From: Pogona vitticeps
Taxonomy: Eukaryota; Chordata; Lepidosauria; Squamata; Agamidae
NCBI RefSeq assembly: GCF_051106095.1
Contig: NC_135787.1
Location: forward strand, 170,213,001-170,277,000
Direction: 5' to 3'
Length of the DNA stretch: 64,000 nucleotides
Part shown: positions 38,230 through 53,200 of the stretch, piece after piece
How the letters are laid out: every line of letters begins with the position of its first letter
Numbering within the stretch: the first letter of the stretch is position 1
Notes under the pieces: generated by a model
Told to the model about the DNA's origin: nothing
Seen by the model: the letters and a program-made list of their open reading frames with translations, nothing else
Databases searched by the model: none
Translations under genes and position numbers: made by a program

Positions 38230-41200
38230 AATAAATAAATAAATAAATAAATATATCATCACCGCGGGAGGGGGGCGATGATAACTTCCTCAATGGCTCA
38301 AGGGGGCGTTTCTTTCAAAAAGGTTAAGAACCACTGAGTTATGTGATATGTGTACTAGAAAAAAATCTTTAATAAGTTTAAAAAAGAATTTGAATGTAAC
38401 AGGAATATATATATGTCTACATTTATCATCTCTTAAACTGAAAATGTAGATGTTTTGACCAAAATGACTATACCGAGGCTTTTATTCTTTGGGCACATCA
38501 TGACAAGAAAAGACTCACTGGAAAACACACCAGAGTTGGGAAAGGCTGAAGGCAACAGTAAAAGCAGCAAATGAAATAGGAAACAGACTGAAACAGGACA
38601 GCATAAAGTCTCTTATTATTTGAAAACAGATGGATTTTAATTGTTATGGCAATGAATAAGTGTGCTCAATAAATTGAGGTGAGAACTTTGTCTAAACCAA
38701 TATTCTCTTTAAGAAGTATCCACTATGCAGTATCTCACACACAGAAACAAAACTCAAGATACAGTGATTCCCCCATCAATATTTTCTTCCTAGGAAAAAC
38801 ACTATACCAACATGTCATCCTAATTACTCTACCTCACTCCTATCCAATATTGGTTAGTATGACAACAGCAGTACCTAATCCTGGTAAACTCCCAGTGGCA
38901 CTAGCAATTGTTTGTTAGTGCAGCAGAAATCTCTTCTCTTCCCACTTTCTTGATCATTGAAAAACTGGCTACAGAGATCTTCCCATCTTCCCACAGCTGG
39001 TTTTAGGGTCACACAGAGGGCTGCAGGAAAAATCACCCTTCCCAATTCTGCTGGCTTTTATTTTCATGCAAGCCCATCAGTGGGTTCTACTCTCTGAATT
39101 CAACATCCTGATCAAGTTCCTTTAAGTTTTCTTACTTGCAGAGTAATTGCAGAGACATACACCCTACTGACAATATCATTTCACTGCTGCTTTTCATTTA
39201 CAAAGGTCTTCAAAAGTAGTGCACAAAATTACAAAATACAAAATAAGACATCAAAATACAGTAGCGTAAGACAAAGGAGGAAAAAAACATAGCAATACAA
39301 AATTATATGGTAAAAGTACGATTTCTTGCCTCCACTCTCCCCCTTGCCAACTTAATCCCATTCCTTACACATTTTTCACATGATAGAGAACCCAGGCATT
39401 TTCAGTACCATATGCATGTTCCATGTTCCTAAAAAATGTAGAAGAAAAATCAACTGCTGATTTTTTTTTATTCATGTGACAGAACAGGACATTTTAATCC
39501 CCTGATCATGTTTTCTTACAGATCCACACCAGACTAGTTATAGGTATTCCATGACATTGTAAGCTGAACTAAACTGTGTTCCCAAGTTTCAGCCTTTTTA
39601 CAATCTGCATTTTTTAAAAAAAGCAAATAAAAGACACAGGACTGTTTTAGCAAATTTACTCCTTTTACCATTTAGCACTATTTTGTCCCGATTAATATAA
39701 TGTACTGAGACCATAAATTTCCCATGCAATTTTTTATTACACCAAGATGCTATTTACTCTGATTGCCAGCAGACTGAATGCATTTCTATGGAGCACTAGG
39801 AATTCTCAGTGGGTTAAAGAAAAAAAAGGCACATACATTTAAGACAAATTCTAACCATAGCCAGAATCCTAACCCTAATCCTATTGCTAATACTCAGTAG
39901 GGTTCTCATGGAATGAAAATAAATAGCTCACTCACTGCAAGATCTTTTATTTTGGTTAAACAACTAAAAGAGACCCAACCACCATAGGCATCCTTCAGTC
40001 TCGAAACTCTATGGTAACATGCTCTGAATCGAGGAGTGTCCTCTCCAGAGCATGAAGCCTAAACAGTATAAATCTAAAAATGTCTACTGGGGTGTACATT
40101 TTGTATTTTTGTACAGTACTACAAATTCCGTAATTTTCCCTTCCTGAAGTCCCACCTGCCAGATCTAGACCTCATAAGGACCTGAATTTTGCTCACCAGG
40201 ATAGAAAGGCAGGCTGTTAGGCTTCATGCCTTTGCCAGGCCTAACTTCCTATTTGAAAGGGAGCTTCCTAGCAGCCAGCAGGGCTTTCCAGCAACTATCA
40301 GGGCAACTTCCTTCTGAAACAGGAAGTCATGTCTCTCTAAGGCAGGGGTTAGGGAACTTTTTTACCTTTTACCCCCCAAAAAATTTATATACGCCAACAT
40401 TACCCCCTTGATTCGAAAGGAAGGAAATCATACATCATTTGAATTAAAAATATTATTGAATCTACACAGGCTGTGTACCGAACTAGCAGGATGCACCAAA
40501 TTTGAAAAGATGTGCACTATTTTTGCTGGAACACATTGCACTCCAGCCATGGTGTTGTATAGGGAGTAGTAAGGTGTCCAACGTGCCTAGCAAGTTGCAT
40601 TAAATTTTTGCTAGCTTGCAGAGGATCATTAGTGGCTACCAGAGTGGTGCTAGCAATGACATGCTTGCTAGAGACAGCCAACGCAGAATGGGGGGGGGGG
40701 GGGTTCCCCACCACTTTAATCATTCTATGTGTGGTGTGCAAAAAGGAACAAACCAGGCTAAAGGACATGTCACCCACCCTAGTGCCACAGCCCAATATCA
40801 AAGGACCAGTGTGCTTTTTTTATCATCATCAATCGAAAACTCAGCAGTGGTCAGAGGATTGGAAAAGATCAGTCTACATCCCAGTACCAAAGAAGGGCAG
40901 TGCCAAAGAATGCTCTAACTACCATACAATTGCACTCATTTCACACACTAGCAAGGTTATGCTCAAAATCCTCCAAGGCAGGCTTCAGCAGTACATGGAC
41001 CGAGAACTCCCACAAGTACAAGCTGGATTTCGAAGGGGCAGAGGAACTAGGGACCAAATTGCTAATATGCGCTGGATTATGGAGAAAGCCAGAGAGTTCC
41101 AGAAAAACATCTACTTCTGCTTCATTGACGATGCAAAAGCATGGCAGAAAGTGAGGAGGAATTAAAGAACCTCTTAATGAGGGTGAAAGAGGAGAGTGTA

Positions 41201-44200
41201 AAAAATGGTCCGAAGCTCAACATCAAAAAAAGGAAGATCATGGCCACTGGTCCCATCACCTCCTGGCAAATAGAAGGGGAAGATATGGAGGCAGAGACAG
41301 ATTTCACTTTCTTGGACTCCATGATCACTGCAGATGGAGACAGCAGCCATGAAATTCAAAGATGCCTGCCTCTTGGGAGGAAAGCAATGATAAACCTAGA
41401 CAGCACCTTAAAAAACCACCCTCCCCCCACCTTAATTCAGTTACTCTTTTGCTTGCCTGCCTGTTCATTTTCAGTTCTGAGTAGTCTCTCTCTCTCACAC
41501 ACACACACACATCCACCCACCCTCCCTCCCTCCATTTTGTACATTTAAATAAGCTTGATGAAGTCCTCGGTCTCTCGCACCTTTCTTTCTTCCCTCCTTC
41601 CCTTGCTTGCTCCTTTCTCTCGTGCTGCTTCTTTGCAGTCACTTCCGGATTGGCTGATTGCCTGGGGCTAATCCCCAGCTGCAACCAATTAGGGAAGCTT
41701 ATCACGGAGCATTTAGAAGTGCCCTGTTGCAAGGAAGGAAGTAACAGGGCAAGATGGTTTACAATTAAAGCTTTGGCTGCAGAGGGTGGGGGTGGGTGGG
41801 AGGGAGGGCGGTAGCAGCCTGCTCATTACCCCCAGGATTTTCACTTTTACCCCATTTGGGGTAATTTACCCCTGTACCCCGACCTATGATCTAAGGCATA
41901 AAGCTTGCCAGCTTGCCCTTTTCTCCAGGTGGGCACAATTGCAAGGTTTGGGTCGGGGGGGGCTGCCAGAACGGAGAATCATATGATTTGTAGTAAAAAA
42001 AAAATTAAAAATGCACATTTCTAATGTCTAAACACTACTATTACAATACTAATCACTTAAAAACTGTATTAAACATAGTCTTTTAAAAAGTTTCTTCTGT
42101 TAGGGGCTGTTCAGATATTACTCCGTGCAGTCACCTATAAACAAAATGTGATCAGTAATTGACCTTGTGCTCATGCAATTTATCAATGCTCATAGGCTAC
42201 CATCCTCACTGCTATGAGTGGAAGGCAGTGTGTAGTCCATATCCAATGCAAGAGAAAGCCCACGCTGAAATCAGCATGGATAAAAATCAATGTTTTTAAA
42301 TTTTAAATCAGAATTTTAAAAACAATTTATTTTTTTAATTTACATTGTCGAAAAATCTGACCTTTTTGATTTAAATCATGATTTAAATCCACCCTGGTAG
42401 AAATGTCTATGGGACTCATGTTTTGGCCCCTACCTTTGATGTGCAAAGATACAAGGAACACAGCAAAGTCCACAAGCTCAGCCTGAAGACTGTTCTCAAC
42501 CTCATCACCAGGTGGAAAGGGAAAGACAAGCAATGTCTGAACAGATCTTACACCAGGCAGACATTAGTAGGACAGAGAGACAGCCGAACTGAGTTTGATC
42601 ATGAGACACTTAGGATGACAGAGATGAGATCATGGTCAGCTATGGAAGTTGCGGGAGAATAGTTTTCAGGTAGAAATATCGTGGCAAGACAAACTCTGCT
42701 TCTAATTCGGATCACAAAAAGTTGCTATCATGGCAGCGGGTCTGCCACTACTGTATGACTCAGAAAAGGGAACAGACAGATCTAAGTGTCATGAAGAGAA
42801 AGAAACTCACCTTTGAGATGCTTTACTTCAGGTTGTGCCTTTAATTTCAAGGTCAACCCACAAATGTTTTGAGATGTTGACAGAAAAAAAGGGGAACAAG
42901 TGAGCAAAAAATTACATCCTAATTAATTCTGTACAGAATATGATGTGAAAGTTCATTATTTATTTATAACTGCTTCACCCTTTACCTGGAGCCCTATATG
43001 CAGACAGGTTCAGGGCAGTATGAAAATAGAATTAATGAGCCTGCCCACCTGTATACAGATGACTCGCATTCTCTAGTTACAGCTGCAGACTGCAGTACCA
43101 TCATCCTAAACCATGCCATGAACACTGAATTCCCACCCTCTTCAAATCGATCTAGTCTTAAGGGCAAATTCCCTCAAGTGAGCACTTCAACATTTTGTCA
43201 TTGTTTGTCAGACCAGAAGCTACCTACTGGTATAGTGTGCAAATGGAGATCTGCAATGTGAGAAATGTAGGGACATAGTTGATCATCTGTTGGGAAGACA
43301 TTGTATAATTTCTTGTGTTTCTCAAATTAAAACCACATCATTCTATTATTATACATCATGGTTGAAATCTAGTAAATCACAACTAGAGCAAGCCCACTGA
43401 ATCAAATGGAAATTTCGAGGGGGGTTGACTCACCAAATCCCCATTCTAGTAATCAGTTACCACTGAATTTCAGCTAATGGCTCTCTCTTATCTCATAGCT
43501 CATGAAGGCATATGACAAAAAGCCATTCAATCTTCAGGATCACAGTTGTAGTTAATATTAGTATAAAACAGCCTTTTCCAATCCTGTGCCCTATGAATGC
43601 TTGGATCTACAACTCCCATCACACACAACCTCCTGGAATTGAACTGTACCTGAGGTAATTTGCTTGATTTTTTTTTAAAAAAAAATCAGCTTCCATAGAA
43701 ATTATCAGATTCCATCCGAACATTGCAGTTTACTTATTTAAATAATCATTTTATAAGTGTCTGGGTATCAGGTAGCCAAGCTTAGAATAGCAAGGTTCCA
43801 AGACCATTATCTGAAGCAATCACATCAACAATTCCCTCCTGAAAACAGCACAGCTAGAGAAAAAAAATGCTCTTAAGCATGTTTATATGTGTAAAGTCAC
43901 AACTTCAAAACATGCAGTATGTATGTGTGAACACCTACTTTCTTTTCCCTATTAGCAATAAAATGCAATCAACCACCAACACAATACATGACCTTGGTAC
44001 TGAAAATGTAATGAAAACACTTTCCTAACAGTATATTTCAGTAAAAGAAACAAATAAAGAGCAGCAACACATTGATCTAAGCAGATCTATTACATCTAGC
44101 AGAAAAATATCAAACAAGCTATTCAACTGCTTAAAATACTGATTCACCAACCTGTGCAGCTCTTCTGTCTTTTCTTCATTAGGGCCCAGAGTTAACAAGC

Positions 44201-47200
44201 AGTGACGCAGAATGGCAGCCATATATCGAAATTCATGAGAGTCATTCTACATAAATACAAATTATAAGTTGTCAAGACTGCATGTCAGAAGAAAATGAAT
44301 TTGCTGCACTAAAAATTCTTATCAGGAAGTTACTGATGAATGTCAAGCTTCTAATACTGCTCAAGATATGTCTTTGACCAGTAGCCTTTCACAAATATTT
44401 AAACTGCAATAACTTCTGCTTGTATCTGACCAGATCAAGTATCCTATGAAGAAAATGCAGCCTTGATTTTTTTGTGGTATTAGCCAAGAGGTAAGAATTT
44501 TTAAGGATCATAATGTAATACTGAGGACAGAAAGCAGCATTTCTTTTTCCATCCTGAATGAATTTTGTTGAGCCCCCAATTATTAACCATCTATAACAAA
44601 TCTGATTATATTTGGATTATTTAAATTGCAAAACAAGGTTTTTTAACAGGAAGCTGTGGGGAATCCTTATCAGAATTGTTTACAAATCATTATGTCCTGA
44701 TAGGAAAAGATGCACTTTCACTTGCCCTCTGAAGCAGTAGTTTTCTCCAGTAGTGAAGTACTTCTCTTCTGCATTGTTTGTATGCAAAAGCAGTGACGAA
44801 TAAACTTTTCTTGCACGCAGCTAACAAGAGGAAATACTTTATTGCTGAAATAATTTACTGTCAGAAAATGTAGGTGTGATTGCATCCTAAGGGCATGTTT
44901 ACACTTCTCAGGCTGCCCCCTGCCCCCAAGTAAATTACTTTCTCCCACTGTCCCCAGGAATATAGTTATTCTGCTCTTTGTGGTTTTGAAATTAGCATTC
45001 ACAAAAAAGCAAAAAATACCATATAAAGTGGCAGGTAAAGACAGAAGAGTTCAGACCACTGCTGAAAAGAGAGTCCTGATAGGCATTCAAATGGCAGATT
45101 GTCTAGTGTGGATGTAACACACTGGATCCTTCAGTACAATACATGCATCACTATGCACCCTTAATTGCAACATAGGTTCTCTTACCCTATACTTGAGACT
45201 CACTCTACAAGATGGGAAATTCAACTGGAGATAAACAGACCATCCTTCTTTTGAAATTAAAACAACAATGTGTTCAGGGAACTGCACTCAAGCAGAAAAT
45301 GTCACCATAAACAATCCTGACTTTTACTACAACTGGGGTATAAAACAGTCAGCTCAACCTCTGGCAGTGAAACAAAACTGGTAGACTATTTGAGCTCAAG
45401 TTTTACCTCACTGTGTACATTCCAGCTGTCAAGAGTAACATTAAAGAGAGCTTTCAGTGCTTCAATGGCACAATCTGCCTCTTGTAACGATAAAGGTGAC
45501 TTTTCTTGATCTTCTGCTGTGATGTATTTATCTGTCCATCTTATGCTAAGCATACTTTCCAAGGCCCGAGTCAACAGTGGCAACCCCTGCAGATCATAAC
45601 GCAACTGTGATCTGATATCTGTGTGCAGAAGGGAGAGGAGGAAGAGAAGGCGCAAATCAAAGCATTTAATGTCTTCAACAAATTGTTGATCCTTGCATTT
45701 TCTCAGGAGATTGCAAAGCAAAGCTGCTAAGTTTAGCTCCAGACTAAGTTTCTGGGCAGCTGGGCTATTAAAAACAATATTACAAAGACATTTTAAAGCT
45801 TCCACTATGACAGGGAAATCAGTCACATCCTCCAAAGGATCCTCCACAGTGTCCAGCTTTGCCAGCTTCATCAAGACCTCCATGTTCTTCTTTGTTGTTA
45901 CAGGAACTAAGACTTGTTTATCTCTTGAAAGTATGCGAAGAGCTTCCAGGCAAGCTACTTTACATGAAGTTTTTATATTTTTGTCCAGTAGATGCAGTAT
46001 TTCTTCACACAGTTCCTGTAAATGCAGGAGAAGAAACATGTAAGATGTTACTCATTGTGTTCTTATATATATCTAATGGCCACAATCTCATAGGACACTG
46101 GTGTCAATGCAATGGCGAACTACAGTAGTGAACCTCTGCTGGTTGTATTCGTTAGACACAATATCATGTGACCAGTGCAATGAGGAACAGACACAATGAC
46201 TTGTTAACTAGCAGCAACTTAGGGCTACAATTTACATCTTTGTGCTTATGCAAGAATAATTAATCAATAGATTTCTGACCAAGATGTGCAGCATATTGTG
46301 TGCTCCACCTAATTCATTATTAAGAAATATCCAACAGAGAAACAGATTACACCCTGCCTCTAATGATATGTTGATCCAAATAATAACAAGCAAGTACACC
46401 ATCAGTATTCTCTAACATTATCAACTACCTGCTTCCTGAACATCGAAACAGAGCAATTTATTGTCAGTACTCAAATGTTTCTGAGCAAGAAGATATAGCC
46501 ATCAGTGTCTTAATTAAAACAAAGTTACACTATGAATATAATTGCAGCCTCCTCTTAGGAATACAGTAACTGCCTGTTATCCTCTTAACTTTTCAATTTT
46601 GAAAATTTAGGCCCCAGCTGCTTATGGATTACAATTCCCAGAAGCCCTAGCCAGCTCAGCCAAAGGTAAGGGGCAGGGAGAACTGTAGTCCAGAAACACA
46701 TGGACCCCAATTTTGGGAACAGCTGCATCTAAGTTAAAGCTATACAGCTTCATGTACATGGCATATCTGCTTCAAGCAGACACTTCTGTGCAGCATATTA
46801 TACAAAATATATTTATGAAGCTGCACAATCATTTACACTGTTTCCAAGGAGTTAAGATGAACTGTTAGCAAGTGTGAGCATGGAGTGTTTTTTATTCAAT
46901 GAAGATACATTAAGACAGAGAAAACTGTTCCAGAAAAACTTGTATAGCTGTGTTTCCTTGCTTTGCTAGCCTCGGACAATAACTTATACTGAAAAGAAAG
47001 CAGTATCACTCCAAAAACTCATGGGAAATGTGGGGACCTGAGAATAATATTCCTATGTATTCTAAATACCACCCATTACAATAAAGACTGTGAATAAATA
47101 AAGAGTGCAGAATAATGTGTCATATCCGCGACCCTGCAACTATGTGCTATAGTGTGGAATGCTTCTTTTCATAGATCCAGTCATTCTATTCATCTCTTAT

Positions 47201-50200
47201 CCCAGCAGCCAGTCTGTATTCCCGGCCTACTGAACATGGCCAGTCCTCACCAGCCAGTTCCAGTGGTCTTCCATTTTGGGCAGTCTAAACACATTTGTAC
47301 GCAATCCCAACTACTCTAGAAATTTGTCTTTCTCCACCAATTACTCTAGTTGGCTTTCATTTTTGTCCCCAGGGATATCAAAGGTGACCTTTTAGTTAAT
47401 GCAGAAAATAACATACCTAGACAATGGGACGATTCTCTCAGTACATTTCACATCTATGTACTCTTTCCCCGGTCCTCATTTTCAGCCACTCCTTTCTCTT
47501 CCTCTCCCACCCAGTTGTTAGATTCCCCCTTTTTTCAGCATTCTGCATCCACTGAGTCCCCAGTGGGAGGCAGTTTCTCAGAGATGTCTTTCTATTCCTA
47601 CAAGCCTGAACCTATAGGTAACTCCCTCTTATGAATGAGGAGTGTAATTGTGCCTATTTATTCAACAGAAGAATTGCTTTATTGCCATTCAGCCCAGCAA
47701 GGGACTCAAAGCAATGAAAACAGATTATAATTATGAACATTATTAACAAAATATTAACAACAATTATCACAATAATTTCAAAATCATTTAGGCAAGGATA
47801 TGAAAAAAAATCTATTAGAAGCAAAGAGAATAATAGTCTTGTCAGACAAACATGTCAAAACAGGCTTTCACATGCACTATTATATCATATTTCATCCAGC
47901 CATTCTACAATTGCAAATTTCCAACCACATGTTACCAGGGAGGAAACATTAAACCACAGCCCCAAAGCCTGGCTATAACCTGCTTTAAACTCATCTTAAG
48001 AAGATCCCTGATAAATGAATTTTTGGGACATTCATTCATGGTTTTTCTGCACCATCCACAAGGTACTGGTGCTTGCCTAAAGAAATACTAATTCACAAAA
48101 ACTCAAATTAATTGTTTGATTGTTTTTAGTGGTCTAATAAAGGTATCAGAACCGTCTTGCATTTTAATCTATGTAAACTAAGAAAAAACAAAACAAATCA
48201 GAAGAGAATAGTTCAATGACAGGTACTATTTTCCACAATTTCCCCTCCTTTGGTAACAGGCAGTTAAAAAGCACACAAAAAGTAGGAAAAGCGAAAACCA
48301 AAATCCAACTTACTCAGCAAGAAAAGAGTCTCATTTGCCACAAAAATACAGGTCCTACAAGCAGTGTCCAGTATTTTGGTCTCACTGGGGATTATGTGTC
48401 AAAGTACATGATGTTCCTTGTCTTCGAAACAAATAATTATTGCCATTATGTCATGCTGCCTTCTCTAGGCCTAGCCTTAAGATTTTGTAGTTCATTATGT
48501 CTTTTGACCCAAGGCCTTCTCAATTCTAAGTTCTCTGTAGATTTTAATTAAGCCCTCCATAGGGGGCTCATGAGATAGGCAAGCTTTTAATTTATTGAAT
48601 TCAATTTTGTCTTGGAGGCTTTCATTGGGCAGAGTGATTATAATCAAGTCAATAAGAACTGCGGGAATAAAGCAGATAATAAATAAGCAGCTTTCTCCCT
48701 CCTCAGTTTCTCTATAATTCACACAAACTCTTAAGGGGCCAATAACATCCATTGCCTGAATAGGGTGAAAGAAGAAGTTGAGAGACACCGTAATAGGAGG
48801 CCCAATCAAATCTCAGCTGCAAGCTGCTTCTGAGATTAGCAATGATATTTAAGTTTAGCTTAACATAGGAGACTGGAGAGATGAGGCAACTTCCTATCTT
48901 GCAAAACATGCACACTAATAGGTTTCCCAGCATTACCATGCTAGTCATAACAGATAGGTCCTGTTAACATACTGTATACCAGGTGTGGGCAATTAATTTC
49001 TATAGGGGGGCCACATGAAAAATCTGAACTCTGTTTCGGGGCCGAACTAACTTTACTTAAAAATAAAATGAAACAGTGATGTTATGATTGTTTGTATTTT
49101 AAACTTGTTAATCTTCACAAATACTAAAGAGGTTTTTTGCGGTATGTTAAAGATAACCAACTGATCAACTTTAGACAAAAAGCTATACTGTAAATGGTTT
49201 TGATGTTCAAAACTGTCCGCGGGCCGGACAGGAGCGACCCTCGGGCTGCACTTTGACCAGGTCTGCTCTATACTGTACAGCAGTGGTGTCGAACTGTGGC
49301 GCTCCAGATGTTCTTGGACTTCAACTCCCAGAAGCCTTCACCACCACCTCTGCTGGCCAGGATTTCTGGGAGTTGAAGGCCAAGAACATCTGGAGGGCCA
49401 CAGTTCGACACCACTGCTGTACAGTATCATGCCACCATATTTACTGGCTAGAATTCTGCTGGCACAAGTTACAATGTGGATCTCTGGTGACATCATCAGA
49501 CACAGCCATACGGTTGCCATTTTAGGAAATTAAGAGCTTTCCATTCTCCCCATCTGCCAAGACTCCAGCTGTAGATTTCTCAGCTTTAAAAAATTCTCCC
49601 TCCTCTTCTGTGGCTTCTGAAGGCTGTCCCAGGATGAAGGGGATGCACAAAAAAAGTTTAAAAGAACTAGTCCCCATAGAGATTGGGATTGGTTCCCTGA
49701 TGAACCCCCCTGCTCAAAACTCTCCACTACAAAAACTGACAATTTATGCCTACTCTTTCCTGAAATTTAAGCAGCTTCCAATCCACAAGAGGACTGCTTC
49801 TTTTGCCTCTTATCCCACAACTGATGTTTGCTCATAAGTCTCTGATTAGGTACTTTCTTGTAAATCCAAATAAAGAAACCTATTTGTACAGCTATGTACT
49901 GACACCTTCAAAGAACTCTAAAAGGTTGATGAAACTAAGATTTATCACCACAGAGGCCATATTGATCGATTCATTTTCACCAGGGTTTGCCCTTCTATAC
50001 ACTTGACAGTTTTACTGTTAATAACACTTCACAGCACAGGGCCTGAAACAACAGTGATGCTAACCAGCCTATAGCTTTCTAGACCCCCAGAATCCCTTTT
50101 CTGAAAAGTGGTACTGTATTACATTGGTCACTTTCCAGTGGTCTAGTACAAAGGTTGATTTTAGGGGCATTTTATTTAGAATATAAGTAATTTCACATCC

Positions 50201-53200
50201 AGCTTTTTAAGAACTACCTGGCCCCAGTAATTTGTTTATTCACAATTTGTCAGTAAGATCTAGTGCTTCCTTTCTTGCTGCTATTTGCCTCAGCTCATTT
50301 TCCTCTTCGAAATGTCAGATGAGTCAAATATTTCATGTAAGTATCTGGAAATATCAGATATCTGACCTATATCTATAGCAGTGGGTGCAGATGAAAGTAA
50401 TTTATTTAATTATCTCCTTCATTTTCCCATTCTAGCCTGCCACCAGGACAAATGCATTCTAATTTGTACAGATAGGTACATGTGCCTGAAAAAAAAACAT
50501 GTACATGAAGTTCTTAATTCAGAAACAAGTCTGCACACACTGTGAAAAATGTGCATTTGGAGACAACAGTGACAATACAGTGAACTGCTTGGTAGTTCTA
50601 AGATTATGGTGATGAAGAAGATGATGATGAAAGCATGAATGTGTCTAAGCTCATCAGATTTAATTATGTACTTTTAAGGAAATACAGCTGGTTAGTCTAC
50701 TGTATTCAGTTCAGCTCAAAAAATAACAATTGAACAGAATCTGGAACTGCTACTAAAACAAGACAAGTAGACTAAACATCATATGTGAAAAATATACAAT
50801 GCAGTATAACAGATGAAAACCAAAGAAAATACACATACTCTTGGAAAGCAAACTTACCTTTCTTTTTTCTTCGTCTGATGGTTCAAATTTGAAAGTTGCC
50901 CTATTCTGATGGAAAAAATATTTATTTTTTTAAATGTATGAATAGTTTTTAACATACAAGCTTGCATGTTAAGTTTTATCACAATGTTTTAATTTTTCTT
51001 ACATTAGTATCTAAATCAACTGACAAAGAACAAACGTCTATTTAGACATGTTGCAAGTAGTTTTGCCTCTGATCTAAACAGTGCTCAATTTGAACAAAAT
51101 GCTTCCACATCCATGTTTATGCAGGGAACTTTAAGAACTTCATTAATTTTTTTAAAAATCAGGAACAATCATTCTAACGACAGTGAGAGCAATCATAATC
51201 CTCCTAGATAACTGGCAGAGGAGGGTAAGAATTGGGTCCTTAACTTTCCTAACTGGTGGAGAAAATGTCCAAGTACAAATGCAGAAGGTAAGTATAAGGA
51301 GTTCCACTAATGGTAGACTCAGACACGGAGCATTTGCAGGCAGTATTGGATTAACCTATCCAAGAGGAACAGGATCAGGCCCATTAACTACAGCAGCCCA
51401 GAGCCTATGCAGTTAATTTTCCTCCTGTTGAGGGGAGGGTGTTAAAAAAATTACCCCCTGTAAGACTTTTGAAAGAGGAAGGAAAGCCCTCTCCTTTTCC
51501 TGCTCAGAGCAAGCAAGGAGTGTTTTGGAACTGGCAGACAACACTATTATTAACCATGGCTTTTGTGAAAGGGTCTGCTCCATTATGATCCTTCACCACA
51601 CACAATTATTCTGAGCAACAATTCTGTTGGATTTGAATCAGCATTTGGACAATGTAATCCCAAACATGTTTTATTCAAAGGAAGTCCCACTGAGTTTAGT
51701 GGGGTTTATGCCCAAGCAAGTATGCTCAGAATTGCACAGTAGAAGCAATACCAACAGATCTATTATTTATAAGTAAAGTCTATGGTAATGGGTACTTGCA
51801 AAGATGACTTGGAAAGGAAGGAGATACCGTATTTTTCGGTGTATAAAATGCCCGCATGTATAAGATGTCCCCCCCAATTTTCTAACCCAAAATTCAGAAA
51901 TCAATATTTTAAACATTAGAAAGGAAAACATTTTAGTAATTAGGCAATATTTACATACCAGTACTATGATATTATGCATCATACTTAGCTGAGCAAATAA
52001 TTTCATTTAGCCTTGTTTGCATAACATTACATTCAGTTTTAATTTTGCAGAGTAAGACTTTCTCGCATTTTCTTTTTTATTTTCTGACATCTCAGTGATC
52101 TTTACCTGTCACTGCCTATACCAGTGATGGCGAACCTTTTTGAACCTAAGTGCCCAAATCATCGTGCACCATCTGGGCCGGCACAGGAGGGCAGCCAGGG
52201 GATGCCTTTTTCCCCTTCCCCAAATATAGGCACAGCCTTTGCCCAAGCTTCTTGTGTTGCGCTCCATCCTGCTCGCTCTCCTGCGGCACCAGAGTCACAG
52301 TCAATGGGTGGCAGCGATTTTGCACCAAGGGGCAGCCGGGCGCAGCTCCTCCTCCTTCTCCTGCTGCTGTCACCTGATCACCACCTCCAGCACCAGTCGC
52401 GGGCTCCCTTTGGGCGGGGGACAGGGCGACCGCATGCACTCGAGCTTTCACTGGCCTACACGCTCTCCTCTAGATCAGCGTTCGTCATTTACATAAAGCT
52501 TGTGATTGGACGCAGCCTATTTGCAGAGACATGGGCAATTTTGCAACCGTGTGGTTTTCTCCTTGGCTTACTTCTGTGTATAAGACAACCCTCATTTTTT
52601 TGTCTAACGATTCTAGGGAAAAGTAGCATTTTATACATGGAAAAATACTGATAGTTCATGAAGAACAGATAAGTAATTGGCTGCTGGGTGCATAACTAAA
52701 TGGAAAACTAGAAGTGGACATATCTGTTGACATTGAAAAGCCTATTTCATTTAGTAGTCTTGATATATAACACATGGGGAGTCTGATAATTTAACTCTAC
52801 ATAAATGCATGGGAGTACTGCATACAAGTACCCTTATGCCCTAGCACAAGCCTGATTCTGACCCTTATTACACAATGCTCTGAGAATATCCATCAGATAC
52901 TAAATATTTCAAGCAAGGTCCAAATAGTCTGCTTTAATCAGACATTTCAATTATCTTCACAATACATTAGAAAGCAATGTAGATCAGTGGAACAGTGCTG
53001 CTAGCAGGCACTCCAGTAACTAAGCAACCACTTCAGTCAGCTGAAGCTTCAAAGGTAAAATTGCTTAGAGAATTCTACTCAAAGGAGTGGAGATATTTAA
53101 TGGCTCAATCCGAATAGCAATTTGTTGTGGCATAGAGAAACAAACTACTGTTTAATCTAACTAAATGAGAAATTTTGCTTTCAATTCTGCATACTACAGG

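Noticed and set aside
38168-38253. CRISPR-like or satellite array
   Set aside because: It is a plain AAAT microsatellite; no spacer/repeat arrangement occurs anywhere in the window.
41325-41732. 135-codon frame on the minus strand
   Set aside because: It crosses a (CA)n/(CT)n run and the BovB border within a transposon; low-complexity residues only.
45693-46043. 116-codon frame on the plus strand
   Set aside because: It is the shadow of RIC8B exon 3 on the opposite strand.
52124-52651. 175-codon frame on the plus strand
   Set aside because: It runs through the hAT nested in a MITE and has no known domain.
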